Positions 41,774 through 49,811 of a stretch of 51,409 nucleotides of DNA are shown piece after piece. Below the pieces are notes generated by a model. That model saw only the letters and a program-made list of their open reading frames with translations, was not told the origin of the DNA and did no database searches. The translations under genes were made by a program, and so were the position numbers. The stretch comes from Thermoleophilia bacterium (GTDB lineage: Bacteria; Actinomycetota; Thermoleophilia; Miltoncostaeales; Miltoncostaeaceae), in NCBI GenBank assembly GCA_017882545.1, contig JADGPG010000023.1, forward strand, positions 1 through 51,409, written 5' to 3'. The first letter of the stretch is position 1; every line of letters begins with the position of its first letter.

Positions 41774-42664
41774 CGGATCGGCGCCCCGCCAGACGTTCGG
41801 ATCGATCCCGCATTGCCTACCCTCCGCATCCGGTTGCGATCGCTACCGTGAAAATACATCGAACCGATCCGTGCCGCCGATCCGGTGCCCGGATCACACC
41901 CGGTCGTCGGTCACTCAGGCAATCGGATCGACGGCGTCCCGTTGCTCCGGACTCCCGAGGATGAGGCGGGTGAACTGGGCGGCGAGCTCCCTGGGGTGCC
42001 GGCGCATCGTGGCGTGGGGGGGTTCTCCACGAGACGGGGTCGCGTGAGCGGGCGGCAGGCCCATCCGATCTGACCCCCGCACCGGGCACGTCCCGCGGCG
42101 AGGTCTGTCGGCATCGCGGCGCAGATCATCGTGCCGGTGCGGAACACCGCGCCGCGGGAAGCGGAGCTCCGGAGCCTGCCCAAGTGAGATTGCACGAGCC
42201 CGCCGAGCGAGCGGGCGGTCGGCGATTTGTGCCCACAACGACACAAATCCCGGTACCCGTCAGATTATTTCACTGTCGGGCACCGGGATTTGCCAGGTTA
42301 TTCGACTTCAATGCACCTCAGTCGGTTGAGATCTCCTATCCGGGATCCTGATCGCGCATCGCAGCACTGCTGATTTCCTACCGTTGGTCGACTGCCGCCC
42401 CAGAGCGCAGGGACCGAAGCGGACACAATGCGTGGGGCTCCTAGCCCTGGCCTACGGCCACCACACGGGTGGGAAGAGGCCTTCTCTGCATGTGACGCTT
42501 CCTACGAGCGCTGGAAGCAAACGACGACTCGGCGATGCCGATTCAAAGTCCGGTTAGTGGTGCATTCACAATGTATGCCCGCCCGGCCGACGGGGGTATC
42601 GGGGTTTATCCCTATCATCGGACGGCGCATGGCGGGACCCGTCCGCTGATGCACGAATCTCCTG
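41774..42664. other. Gene-poor stretch of about 890 bp
   Basis: No frame here is convincing. On the minus strand a short frame ending near 41915 reads RHPRELAAQFTRLILG, which is reminiscent of the end of an alpha/beta hydrolase. The part from about 42230 to 42600 is less GC-rich than its surroundings. It contains one long inverted repeat (annotated separately) and no recognisable RNA. It may be the scar of lost genes. Confidence 0.4.
42244..42292. repeat. 16-bp inverted repeat in the gene-poor stretch
   Basis: CAAATCCCGGTACCCG (42244-42259) and CGGGCACCGGGATTTG (42277-42292) are complementary except at one position and flank a 17-base AT-rich spacer. It is not placed right after any gene, so a terminator role is less obvious than for the other hairpins. 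An operator, mobile-element end or decayed terminator is possible. Confidence 0.5.
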
Positions 42665-43453
42665 CTAGTTCGCGACATCACGCCGCGAGAAGAGCGCTGC
42701 CGTCCCGATCGAGACGACCGCCCAGTACGCCACCAGGGTGATGGTCGTCCGTGTGAGGGAGACCGATGCGCTGCCGCCCGACGTGAGGTTCGACAGGAGC
42801 TGGCCCGGTAGCCAGTCCTGGCCGTTGGTCCACAGGTTCGACAGGATCGCCTCGGCCGGAAGCAGCCAGGCGACGCCGATTGCCAGCGCGGCGACCGGAG
42901 AGCGGAAGATGATCGCCAAGGCGGCACCGATCGTGCCGTAGCCGAGCGAGGCGACCAGCAGGTGCCACACGGCCCGCCACGTGTCGGCCAGCCCGGTCGA
43001 GCTCGTCCAGGCCGAGGTGTCGATCCCCTTGGAAGGCGCCAATGCGAACGCCAGCACGACCGAGACCACGCACGCGAGTGCCACTACCACGACGGCGAAG
43101 ACCAACAGCGCCAGGTACTTGCCGACCAAGAAGTGAACGCGTCGGGGCTCGCGGACAAGGAGGTTGCGCAGCGCGCCGGTCGTATATTCGGCGCCGAATG
43201 CGGCGGCGAAGATGCCGAGCATCACGATGCCCATGAGGGTGCCGGCGTGCGAGATGCCCCGCACGAGCCCGTCGGGCCGGGAAAGCTCGGCGACCGAGAC
43301 GTGAAATCCGCGCCCGTTGCCGGGAGTCTTCGACGCCCGCTCGATGCCCAGCACGGTAAACAGCGCGGTGAAGCCCAGCAGCAGGCCGCCACCACCCAAG
43401 AGCAGACCGCGCCGTCGAAGCTTGAGCAGTTCGCTGAAGAATGCGCCGGTCAT
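42665..43453 (-). CDS. ABC-2 type transporter permease
   Basis: A 262-residue membrane protein with about six hydrophobic segments: LLLGGGGLLLGFTALFTVLG near the start, 'GTLMGIVMLGIFAAAFGAEY', LALLVFAVVVVALACVVSVV, and a last helix before the C-terminal LFSRRDVAN. The motif FGAEYTTGALRNLLVREPRR is typical of ABC-2/NatB-like permeases that lack their own ATPase domain. The ATG overlaps the TGA of the ATPase gene (ATGA). Substrate unknown. Confidence 0.88.
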   Translation of the reverse strand: MTGAFFSELLKLRRRGLLLGGGGLLLGFTALFTVLGIERASKTPGNGRGFHVSVAELSRPDGLVRGISHAGTLMGIVMLGIFAAAFGAEYTTGALRNLLVREPRRVHFLVGKYLALLVFAVVVVALACVVSVVLAFALAPSKGIDTSAWTSSTGLADTWRAVWHLLVASLGYGTIGAALAIIFRSPVAALAIGVAWLLPAEAILSNLWTNGQDWLPGQLLSNLTSGGSASVSLTRTTITLVAYWAVVSIGTAALFSRRDVAN

Positions 43454-44460
43454 GCCGTCCCTCCCCCGTCCGGTGCGTGGGCAAGGATCTGGTGCCCCTC
43501 GTTGTCGGTGATCGCGAAGAATGCGTCTTCGAGGGTGCCGCGGCTGACCGCGAGGCCGGCGAGGGTGATCCCGGCGGCCATGGCGGTGCGGTTGAGCTCC
43601 GCCGCCCACTCCGCGGGTGCCACCGCGTGAACCGCGTCGCCGTCGATCCGTGCAAGGTGGTCGGCGGCCGCACAGATGTCCGCGAGACGGGGCAGATCGG
43701 CGGCGTGCTCCGGTGTGGCGATGACCTCGGCACGTTGCGCGGACATCAGCCCCTCGACCGGTCCCTGGAATCGCAGTTTGCCGTCATCGATCACGACCAG
43801 GTGGTCGCAGATCGTCTGGATTTCGCCGAGCAGGTGACTGGAGACCACGACGGTCATCCCGTCGTCGGCCAGCTCACGAAGGAGGGCACGGACCTCGCGG
43901 ATACCGGCGGGGTCGAGTCCGTTGGTCGGCTCGTCGAGGACCAGCAGTTCCGGCTGGGGCAGCAACGCCGCGGCGATGCCCAGGCGCTGCTTCATGCCCA
44001 GCGAGTAGCTCTTAAATGAATCTCCGCCGCGGCCCTGCAGGCCGACCTGGACCAACAACGCGTCGACGCGGCGGCGGTCGTGCCGGCCCAGCGAGGCGAG
44101 GATTTCCAGGTTGCGCTTGCCGGAGATTGTCGGGTAGAAGGCCGGCGCTTCGATCAGCGCACCAACCCGCGACAGGTAGCTTGCCGGGTGGGTGATCGGC
44201 GCACCGAGGACCTCCCCGGTTCCGTCGCTCGGGCGGATGAGGCCGAGCAACATACGCAGGGTGGTCGTCTTTCCGGCGCCGTTCGGTCCGACGAACCCGC
44301 TGACGACCCCGCGGGGCAACTCGAGGTCGATTGCGTCGACGACCGCCCGCGATCCGTAGTGCTTGGTCAGGCCTTCTGTCCGAACGGCCAGATCGGTGGC
44401 GCCCGCGGTACCGATCATCGGCGGGGCACCGCGGCGCGGCAGGGATCGGGGTGGGTGCAT
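43450..44460 (-). CDS. ABC transporter ATP-binding protein (CcmA/NatA type)
   Basis: A 336-residue ATPase. Walker A is GFVGPNGAGKTTTLRMLLGL; the Q-loop lies in 'ALIEAPAFYPTISGKRNL'; the signature is YSLGMKQRLGIAAALLPQPE; Walker B is LLVLDEPTNGLDPAG; and the H-loop is SSHLLGEI. A C-terminal extension of about 100 residues is typical of ABC-2 exporters for lipids, drugs or sodium. The stop overlaps the permease start. ATG 44460 has GAGAGG upstream; an ATG at 44418 is an alternative. Confidence 0.92.
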   Translation of the reverse strand: MHPPRSLPRRGAPPMIGTAGATDLAVRTEGLTKHYGSRAVVDAIDLELPRGVVSGFVGPNGAGKTTTLRMLLGLIRPSDGTGEVLGAPITHPASYLSRVGALIEAPAFYPTISGKRNLEILASLGRHDRRRVDALLVQVGLQGRGGDSFKSYSLGMKQRLGIAAALLPQPELLVLDEPTNGLDPAGIREVRALLRELADDGMTVVVSSHLLGEIQTICDHLVVIDDGKLRFQGPVEGLMSAQRAEVIATPEHAADLPRLADICAAADHLARIDGDAVHAVAPAEWAAELNRTAMAAGITLAGLAVSRGTLEDAFFAITDNEGHQILAHAPDGGGTA

Positions 44461-44515
44461 CGCGTCTGGCCTCTCGGGCGTGGGGTCGCCCGGCTCGGAA
44501 CGGGCGCGCCCGAAA

Positions 44516-47089
44516 CTATCTCCCGAGTACCGGCCCTCGGGTTAACGTCGCCTTATGGTGCGCCGGAGGCGCCGGATCCGGGCCGTCACCCGTGTCCCGC
44601 ACAGGAGGCTCGCGCCGACGCTCGGCGAGCTCGAGCGTTGCCGGGACCCGTGCGGCGCGCGCCGCAAGGCTGTGGGCGAGAGTGTCAAGGCCGGGATCGT
44701 CGTCGGCCACGAACAGGTGGGTCGCAGTCCGGGCCCGCGACAGGGCGACATATCCCCACTCGGCGCGGCGGCCCGGCGGCGGCATCACGACGAACACCCG
44801 GTCCGTCGTGATGCCCTGGGCGGCGTGGCCGGTCATCGCCCAGGCATGCTCGATCCCTCCGGCGGTCCGGTACTCGGCAGGTATCCCGACACGGGTCCCG
44901 TCGTCGACGTCCATCGTGAGCGCGCCGCGACGGTGGTCGATCGCGGCGATCCATCCGCGCATCCCGTTCCGTAGCCCGTGCCGCGGGTCATTGATCCGGC
45001 AGCGCACCGTGTCCCCGACCGCGTATGCGCCTGTCCCCGTCCCAAGGCGCGGGCCGCGTCGCCCGGCCGTCTCGAGGCGGGTTGCCGCGGCCCGGTTGAG
45101 CGCGGTCACCTCGTCACGTCGATACGCGAGCATGACCGCAGTCGCCGGGTCGCCGCCGACGGCCGCATCCCACCACATCGCGGCACAGGCACCGATGGGG
45201 TCTCCGGTGCGATGGATCCGCTCGTGGGTGTCCCACGCCTGAAGGGCCGCGTGCGCGTCTCCGGCGCGGAGCCGTGCCAGCGCTGCGCGCTCCCAGTCCG
45301 CCGCCTGACGATGGTTGGCGGTGAGCTCGACGGCGCCGATGCGCTCGGCGAGCGCGAGGAACAACCCGCCGGGGCCAACCGCGGGCAGTTGGTGCGGGTC
45401 TCCGACCAGGACAATCCTGGCGCCCGCCGGCTCGGTCAGGCGGACAAGGCGCGCCAGGGTGCGGCTGTCGGCCATCGACGCCTCGTCGACGACGACGCAG
45501 CCGCACGGGCGCTCGGTGCCGTGCTCCCAACGTGCGCAGAGGGCGTGCAGCGTGCCGCTCGGGATCCCCGTGGCCTGCTCGAGGACGTGGGCCGCCTGGG
45601 CCGACGGCGCAGCCCCGGTGACGGGGATGCCTCCGGCCCAGAGCGCGCGCGCAGCCGCCGCGAGTGCGGTCGTCTTGCCGGACCCGGCCCGGCCGACGAT
45701 GCAGGCGATCCGATCATCGCCGGCGGCGGCGAGCTCGGCCGCGCGCGCCTGTTCACCCGAGAGCGCGCCGGCCGGGAATGCCAGGGCATCGGCGACATCT
45801 TCCGGGGTTGCCCGGTGCCCGCCCGTGCCCCGGCCGCGGTCGGCCGCGCCCAGGACGCGGGCCTCGCAGCGCAGCACCTCCTCGGTCGAGTAACGGGCGG
45901 CCCGCCCCGGGCGCCCGGGGTCAATCAGGCGCACCTCGTGCCGCCGCGCGGTTGCCGCCGCCCGGTCGAGGATCCCGGCGACGGTTGCGCCCTCGTCGGC
46001 GGACCGGGCGACCGCCGCGATGAGATCGGCGTGCGTGAACGTCTGGGCAGCGGCCGTCAGCCCGTCCTCGCCCAGCAGCGCTGCGTCCGCGCGGCCCGCC
46101 GGCCAGGCGGCGGGCCGGCGAGGCGCCCCGAGGATGCGGGCGCGTGGCACCTCGCCGATCCCGAGATTCCGCGCCAACCGGCTCCATGTCGCGCGGCGTT
46201 CCCCGCAGTCGAACCCGCGCCGCGGCGGCCGGGCCACGCGGCCGGCAACGCGGGCTCCGTACGCGCTGGTGACCCCGTGGGCGAGCGCGTGGGCCTGCAC
46301 CGCGGCCCCCCGTGCGCTCGTCGCCCGGATGTCGCCGTCGGCGATACCCGCCACCTCGTGCCCGCCGTGTACCGCCCGGCGCCAGCGCAGCCCCAACCGC
46401 GCGGTGAGCTCGTGACGCAGACATGCCTCATAGACGGCCGCGCCGGCCCGCCGCCACCCGACCAGCAGTGGGATCGCGTCGAGCGCACGCCAGCGGGTCT
46501 GCTCGGCGAGGGCGACGGACTGGTTGGCGACGACCACGTGGGTGTGCAGGTGGGGGTCGCCGTCACGGTTGACGTAGTGGGCGAAGGCCCCACCGACATA
46601 TCCGGCCCCTATAACGCCGGCGCCCCTCACGCGGACGACACAGGTATGCGCTTCGAGAAACGCCAGCGCGGCCTGCCAGGCGGCGCGGTGCGCCGCCGTC
46701 ACCGCGATCACCGCCGGGTCATCGAGCAGCAACAGCAAGCTGATGGATTTCGGCGGGCTGAAGACCAGGTCGAAGCCCGCCACCGGCTGCGCGGTGGTGG
46801 TCACCCGGACCTCAGCGCCGGTCTGCGGATCGCGTGCCGTGCGCGTGATCGTCCGCGCAGGCGCGGTCGGCCGCAAGCGCCGACCGGTGGTCGGGTCGGT
46901 GCCGAGCAGCAGGCGCGTCAGGGCCCCCGGCGCGATCGGGCCGTGCACGCCGACCAGCGCCGCCGCGCCCCCGACCCATTCGCTCGTGGGAATTCCCGTC
47001 CACTCGCTCCAGCCGACGTCCTCCCGTACGGCGCGCTCGTAGTAGCCGCGGGCCGCCGTCGCAGGGCGCAGGCGGGCGATGCTCAGCAT
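44516..47089 (-). CDS. MobF-family relaxase with helicase domain (TraA/TrwC-like)
   Basis: An 857-residue conjugative relaxase. The N-terminal HUH domain has a Tyr pair (MLSIARLRPATAARGYYERA; Tyr16/17), 'PVAGFDLVFSPPKSISLLL' and the histidine triad DGDPHLHTHVVVAN near residue 181. A RecD-like superfamily 1 helicase follows, with Walker A CIVGRAGSGKTTAL near residue 470, Walker B VVVDEASMAD, 'GDPHQLPAVGPGG', and a C-terminal 'GYVALSRARTATHLFV'. Such enzymes nick oriT and unwind plasmid DNA. No coupling protein, type IV secretion, integrase or plasmid replication gene is in the window. ATG 47089 starts the fold; the longer frame to 47227 adds non-homologous residues. All motifs are intact. Confidence 0.88.
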   Translation of the reverse strand: MLSIARLRPATAARGYYERAVREDVGWSEWTGIPTSEWVGGAAALVGVHGPIAPGALTRLLLGTDPTTGRRLRPTAPARTITRTARDPQTGAEVRVTTTAQPVAGFDLVFSPPKSISLLLLLDDPAVIAVTAAHRAAWQAALAFLEAHTCVVRVRGAGVIGAGYVGGAFAHYVNRDGDPHLHTHVVVANQSVALAEQTRWRALDAIPLLVGWRRAGAAVYEACLRHELTARLGLRWRRAVHGGHEVAGIADGDIRATSARGAAVQAHALAHGVTSAYGARVAGRVARPPRRGFDCGERRATWSRLARNLGIGEVPRARILGAPRRPAAWPAGRADAALLGEDGLTAAAQTFTHADLIAAVARSADEGATVAGILDRAAATARRHEVRLIDPGRPGRAARYSTEEVLRCEARVLGAADRGRGTGGHRATPEDVADALAFPAGALSGEQARAAELAAAGDDRIACIVGRAGSGKTTALAAAARALWAGGIPVTGAAPSAQAAHVLEQATGIPSGTLHALCARWEHGTERPCGCVVVDEASMADSRTLARLVRLTEPAGARIVLVGDPHQLPAVGPGGLFLALAERIGAVELTANHRQAADWERAALARLRAGDAHAALQAWDTHERIHRTGDPIGACAAMWWDAAVGGDPATAVMLAYRRDEVTALNRAAATRLETAGRRGPRLGTGTGAYAVGDTVRCRINDPRHGLRNGMRGWIAAIDHRRGALTMDVDDGTRVGIPAEYRTAGGIEHAWAMTGHAAQGITTDRVFVVMPPPGRRAEWGYVALSRARTATHLFVADDDPGLDTLAHSLAARAARVPATLELAERRREPPVRDTGDGPDPAPPAHHKATLTRGPVLGR

Positions 47090-47225
47090 GGGCTGGGCCG
47101 ATCGGGGGCGGGCGGTCCGTCCGGATGCGGCATCGCACGAGGTCAGATGGTCCGATCGTGCGGCGTGCGGGGGTCGGTCGGACGTACCCGGTTGCAATCG
47201 CCCGTAGACGGTCCACACTTCGGCC

Positions 47226-48215
47226 ATGGCTGACGGCGATTCCCCCCGGCCCGAGCGCCCGGAGCCACCGCCTCACGGAGCGCGCCCGCGGGAGGTGCGG
47301 ATCGGCCGGGCCGCGTTCCTGGCGACCGTGGCGGCGGGTATCGGCGGCATCGTCCTGGGGCCGCGGCTGCAGCAATTCGTGACCAACCCGCTCGACGCGG
47401 TTCTGCCGTCGGGTCTGGGCGACCTGATCCCCGGAAGCGGCTGGCGGATCTACAACGTGCAGGATCCCTACCCGACCTTTCATCCGTCCACGTATCGGCT
47501 CGAGGTCGGAGGCCTGGTCGAACGCCCCGCGTCACTGTCCTGGTCGCACATCGCGGCACTTCCCGGCGTATCGCAAACCTCGACCTTTCACTGCGTCACG
47601 GGCTGGACCGTCGACGGGGTTCGCTGGGAGGGGTTTCGCGCCCAGGCGCTCATGGACATCGTCCGGCCGCTGCCGTCGGCGCAATACGTGACCTTCCAAT
47701 CGCTTGAGGCGCCGTACGTGGACCAGCTCTCGCTCGCGCAGTTCACCCTTCCCGACGTGTTGATCGCCCGGCAGATGGGCGGGGCTCCGATCTCCCGCGC
47801 CCACGGCGCGCCGCTGCGGCTCGTGATCCCGGATATGTACGGCTACAAGGGCGTCAAGTGGTTGGGCGGGATCACCTTCACCGACCAACCCGCACCCGGC
47901 TATTGGGAGGTCCGCGGCTACGACGTCGATGCATGGGTCGGGCGATCCAACGGCAATGGCTGCGCCCGGTTCGCGCATCCGCCGCTTCACGGTGGCCGAG
48001 CGCCTGCTGCACTGGCTGCTGGCCGTCGCGTTCGTCGTGCTCCTGTACACGGGCTTTCTCATGTCGGTGCCCGTGCTGGAGGGAACGGTTCCGCGTCCGA
48101 CGGCCAAGGCCTGGCACATCGACGCCGCGGTCGCGCTGGCGGTTGGGACGGTCGTGATCCTCATCGCCCGCTCCCGGGTGTTCGCACGCACCGTCGGGCA
48201 GCTCGAACGGTTTGA
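47226..48215 (+). CDS. SUOX-fold molybdopterin-dependent oxidoreductase (MsrP/YedY-like)
   Basis: A membrane-anchored or exported molybdoenzyme. The N-terminal hydrophobic segment (GRAAFLATVAAGIGGIVLG, about residues 30-50) lacks a proper twin-arginine pair. The molybdenum-ligand Cys123 is in STFHCVTGWTVDGVRWEG. Further family marks are 'SLEAPYVDQLSL', HGAPLRLVIPDMYGYKGVKW and 'GYWEVRGYDVDAWVGRSNG', where relatives normally end (about residue 244). The frame instead runs another 85 or so residues to 48215, in a different frame through the start of the cytochrome b gene, with a low-complexity Arg/Gly/Ala composition. A lost stop codon or sequencing error near 47960 is likely. Confidence 0.85.
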   Translation: MADGDSPRPERPEPPPHGARPREVRIGRAAFLATVAAGIGGIVLGPRLQQFVTNPLDAVLPSGLGDLIPGSGWRIYNVQDPYPTFHPSTYRLEVGGLVERPASLSWSHIAALPGVSQTSTFHCVTGWTVDGVRWEGFRAQALMDIVRPLPSAQYVTFQSLEAPYVDQLSLAQFTLPDVLIARQMGGAPISRAHGAPLRLVIPDMYGYKGVKWLGGITFTDQPAPGYWEVRGYDVDAWVGRSNGNGCARFAHPPLHGGRAPAALAAGRRVRRAPVHGLSHVGARAGGNGSASDGQGLAHRRRGRAGGWDGRDPHRPLPGVRTHRRAARTV

Positions 48216-48642
48216 CGACGACGACCGGCGCTGGCTGGCACAGGTTCCGCGGCGGGTGACGATCGGCGCCACGGCCCCGCCGCAGGGCCGGTTCAACGCC
48301 GGTCAGAAGCTCAACACCGCGGTCGTGGCCGGCCTGATGGTCGTGAGCTACATCACCGGCGGACTGCTGTGGCTCGGCGAGCGCAACACCACCTACCGCT
48401 TCGCCGGCACGATCGACGTTCACGACGACGTGATGTGGCTCCTGATGCTGTTGGTGATCGGGCATCTCTACATGGCGCTGATCAACCCGTTCACCCGTCC
48501 GGCCCTACGCGGGATCGTGACCGGGAGCGTCGACCGGGCCTGGGCACGCCGGCACCACGCCAAGTGGGTGGCCGATGAGGAGCACGCCGCGCCCGAATCG
48601 TCGCCCGCGCCGCTCACCACGGACTCCCGCACCGGGCCGTGA
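47956..48642 (+). CDS. Cytochrome b561/FdnI-like membrane subunit
   Basis: A 228-residue heme b membrane protein with four helices. The likely heme-ligand histidines lie in ERLLHWLLAVAFVVLLYTGF, KAWHIDAAVALAVG and 'DVHDDVMWLLMLLVIGHLYMAL'. This resembles formate dehydrogenase gamma subunits and the cytochrome partners of SUOX-fold enzymes. It should pass quinone electrons to, or take them from, the molybdoenzyme encoded just upstream. ATG 47956 overlaps the end of the upstream domain; an in-frame ATG at 47929 is also possible. The C-terminal tail is hydrophilic and disordered-looking. Confidence 0.85.
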   Translation: MAAPGSRIRRFTVAERLLHWLLAVAFVVLLYTGFLMSVPVLEGTVPRPTAKAWHIDAAVALAVGTVVILIARSRVFARTVGQLERFDDDDRRWLAQVPRRVTIGATAPPQGRFNAGQKLNTAVVAGLMVVSYITGGLLWLGERNTTYRFAGTIDVHDDVMWLLMLLVIGHLYMALINPFTRPALRGIVTGSVDRAWARRHHAKWVADEEHAAPESSPAPLTTDSRTGP

Positions 48643-48706
48643 CGTCTCGGAGGGCACGCCGCCCGGCGATGCCGGTCGCCCCGCTCCGGCGTCGCGCCCG
48701 CTGTCG

Positions 48707-49678
48707 CTAGTCGATACCTGCCCGCGTCGCGACGCTGATACCGGCGCGGGCCGCGAGCGCCGTGCCCTCGCCGTTGCGCACCGCCCTGCGCACCTCGTCA
48801 GGATCCAGCCCGGCCTCGATCAGCCGCTGCTGCAGGCCCTGCTCACGCGCGTCGGCAAAGAACAGGACCGTGATCGTGCCGAACGACAGGATGCAGTGGG
48901 TCACCATCATCACCGTGCCGGCATTGGCCTGATCCTGGAGCGGTCCAAATCCCCAGGCCGTGTCCAGGGCGGCGTGGCCGGGATACAGGGGTGTGCCCGT
49001 GAACCAGAATACGTTGGCGATGCCGAGGCCGAAGAACCACACGGCGACCATGTACCCGCATTTGAACCCGGTCGTGAACCATGCGGGCGCCGGGGCGAAG
49101 CGTTCGAGCACGGGGCACCAGACCAGCACGCCGAAGACAAAGAACGACACCTGCTGGGCGACCCACAGCACATTCGAGGTCAACAGCTGATCGTGGAGCG
49201 CCGGCGCCAGCCAGAAGATGGTGCTGACGATCCAGAGCGGGAAACCGACGGCCGGGTGCGAGATCAGGCGGCGGACCCCGGTGGCGGGCGTCGTGGACCG
49301 CGGGAGCGCCGCCAACACCAGAAGTGCCCCGAAGCCCCCGATCAGCGTGTGCTGGAGCATGTGGAATTCCAGAAGCCCGTCGCGTGCGAGACCGGCGATC
49401 GGCGAGCACACCGCGGCCAGCAGTATGACCAGGCCCGTAATGCCGGAGGCCCGGTGCCAACCGGGGCGGGCGCGGGGGAGGACATAGAGCGCGACCAGCG
49501 CGACCCCGATGCACTCGACGGGTGGAACCGACCACAGCGCCCACCAGTGCGGGGTCGTCGGGATCGATCCGATGGCACCGGTGTGCACCGACTGATCGCC
49601 CGACAGCGCGGTGACGGCGATCGAGGCCGCCAGCACGCAGGCGATGACCAGGAAGGCGAGGATGCGGGTGCGGCTCAC
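48707..49678 (-). CDS. ctaG: Caa3-type cytochrome c oxidase assembly protein CtaG
   Basis: A 323-residue membrane protein with about seven helices and the caa3_CtaG signatures: LWSVPPVECIGVALVALYVL, 'GLLEFHMLQHTLIG' (His-rich, likely Cu-related), 'ISHPAVGFPLWIVSTIFWL' and 'HAALDTAWGFGPLQDQANAG'. These proteins help assemble the CuB centre of heme-copper oxidases in Gram-positives. The start is GTG 49678. It is convergent with the cytochrome b gene. No cox genes lie in the window. Confidence 0.88.
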   Translation of the reverse strand: MSRTRILAFLVIACVLAASIAVTALSGDQSVHTGAIGSIPTTPHWWALWSVPPVECIGVALVALYVLPRARPGWHRASGITGLVILLAAVCSPIAGLARDGLLEFHMLQHTLIGGFGALLVLAALPRSTTPATGVRRLISHPAVGFPLWIVSTIFWLAPALHDQLLTSNVLWVAQQVSFFVFGVLVWCPVLERFAPAPAWFTTGFKCGYMVAVWFFGLGIANVFWFTGTPLYPGHAALDTAWGFGPLQDQANAGTVMMVTHCILSFGTITVLFFADAREQGLQQRLIEAGLDPDEVRRAVRNGEGTALAARAGISVATRAGID

Positions 49679-49771
49679 CGCCCGATCATGGCACCTTCCG
49701 CCCCTCCGTGGCCGGTCTCGCGACCGTCGCCCCCGGCGACGGGAACACCCCTCGCCGTTGGGGGTGGGGCT

Positions 49772-49801
49772 GCCCCGCCCGGCGCTTGGCGCGGGCGGGG
49801 C
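49772..49801 (-). terminator. GC hairpin after the HtrA-like gene
   Basis: GCCCCGCCCG (49772-49781) pairs with CGGGCGGGGC (49792-49801) around a 10-base loop. It lies 11 bp after the protease stop, before ctaG on the same strand. There is no U-tract. Confidence 0.65.
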
Positions 49802-49811
49802 GCGGTCGCGA

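Noticed and set aside
42520-42590. tRNA-like segment with a CTTTGAA loop on the minus strand
   Set aside because: The flanking bases do not form a five-pair anticodon stem, and no T-arm GTTCGA consensus or acceptor stem could be paired.
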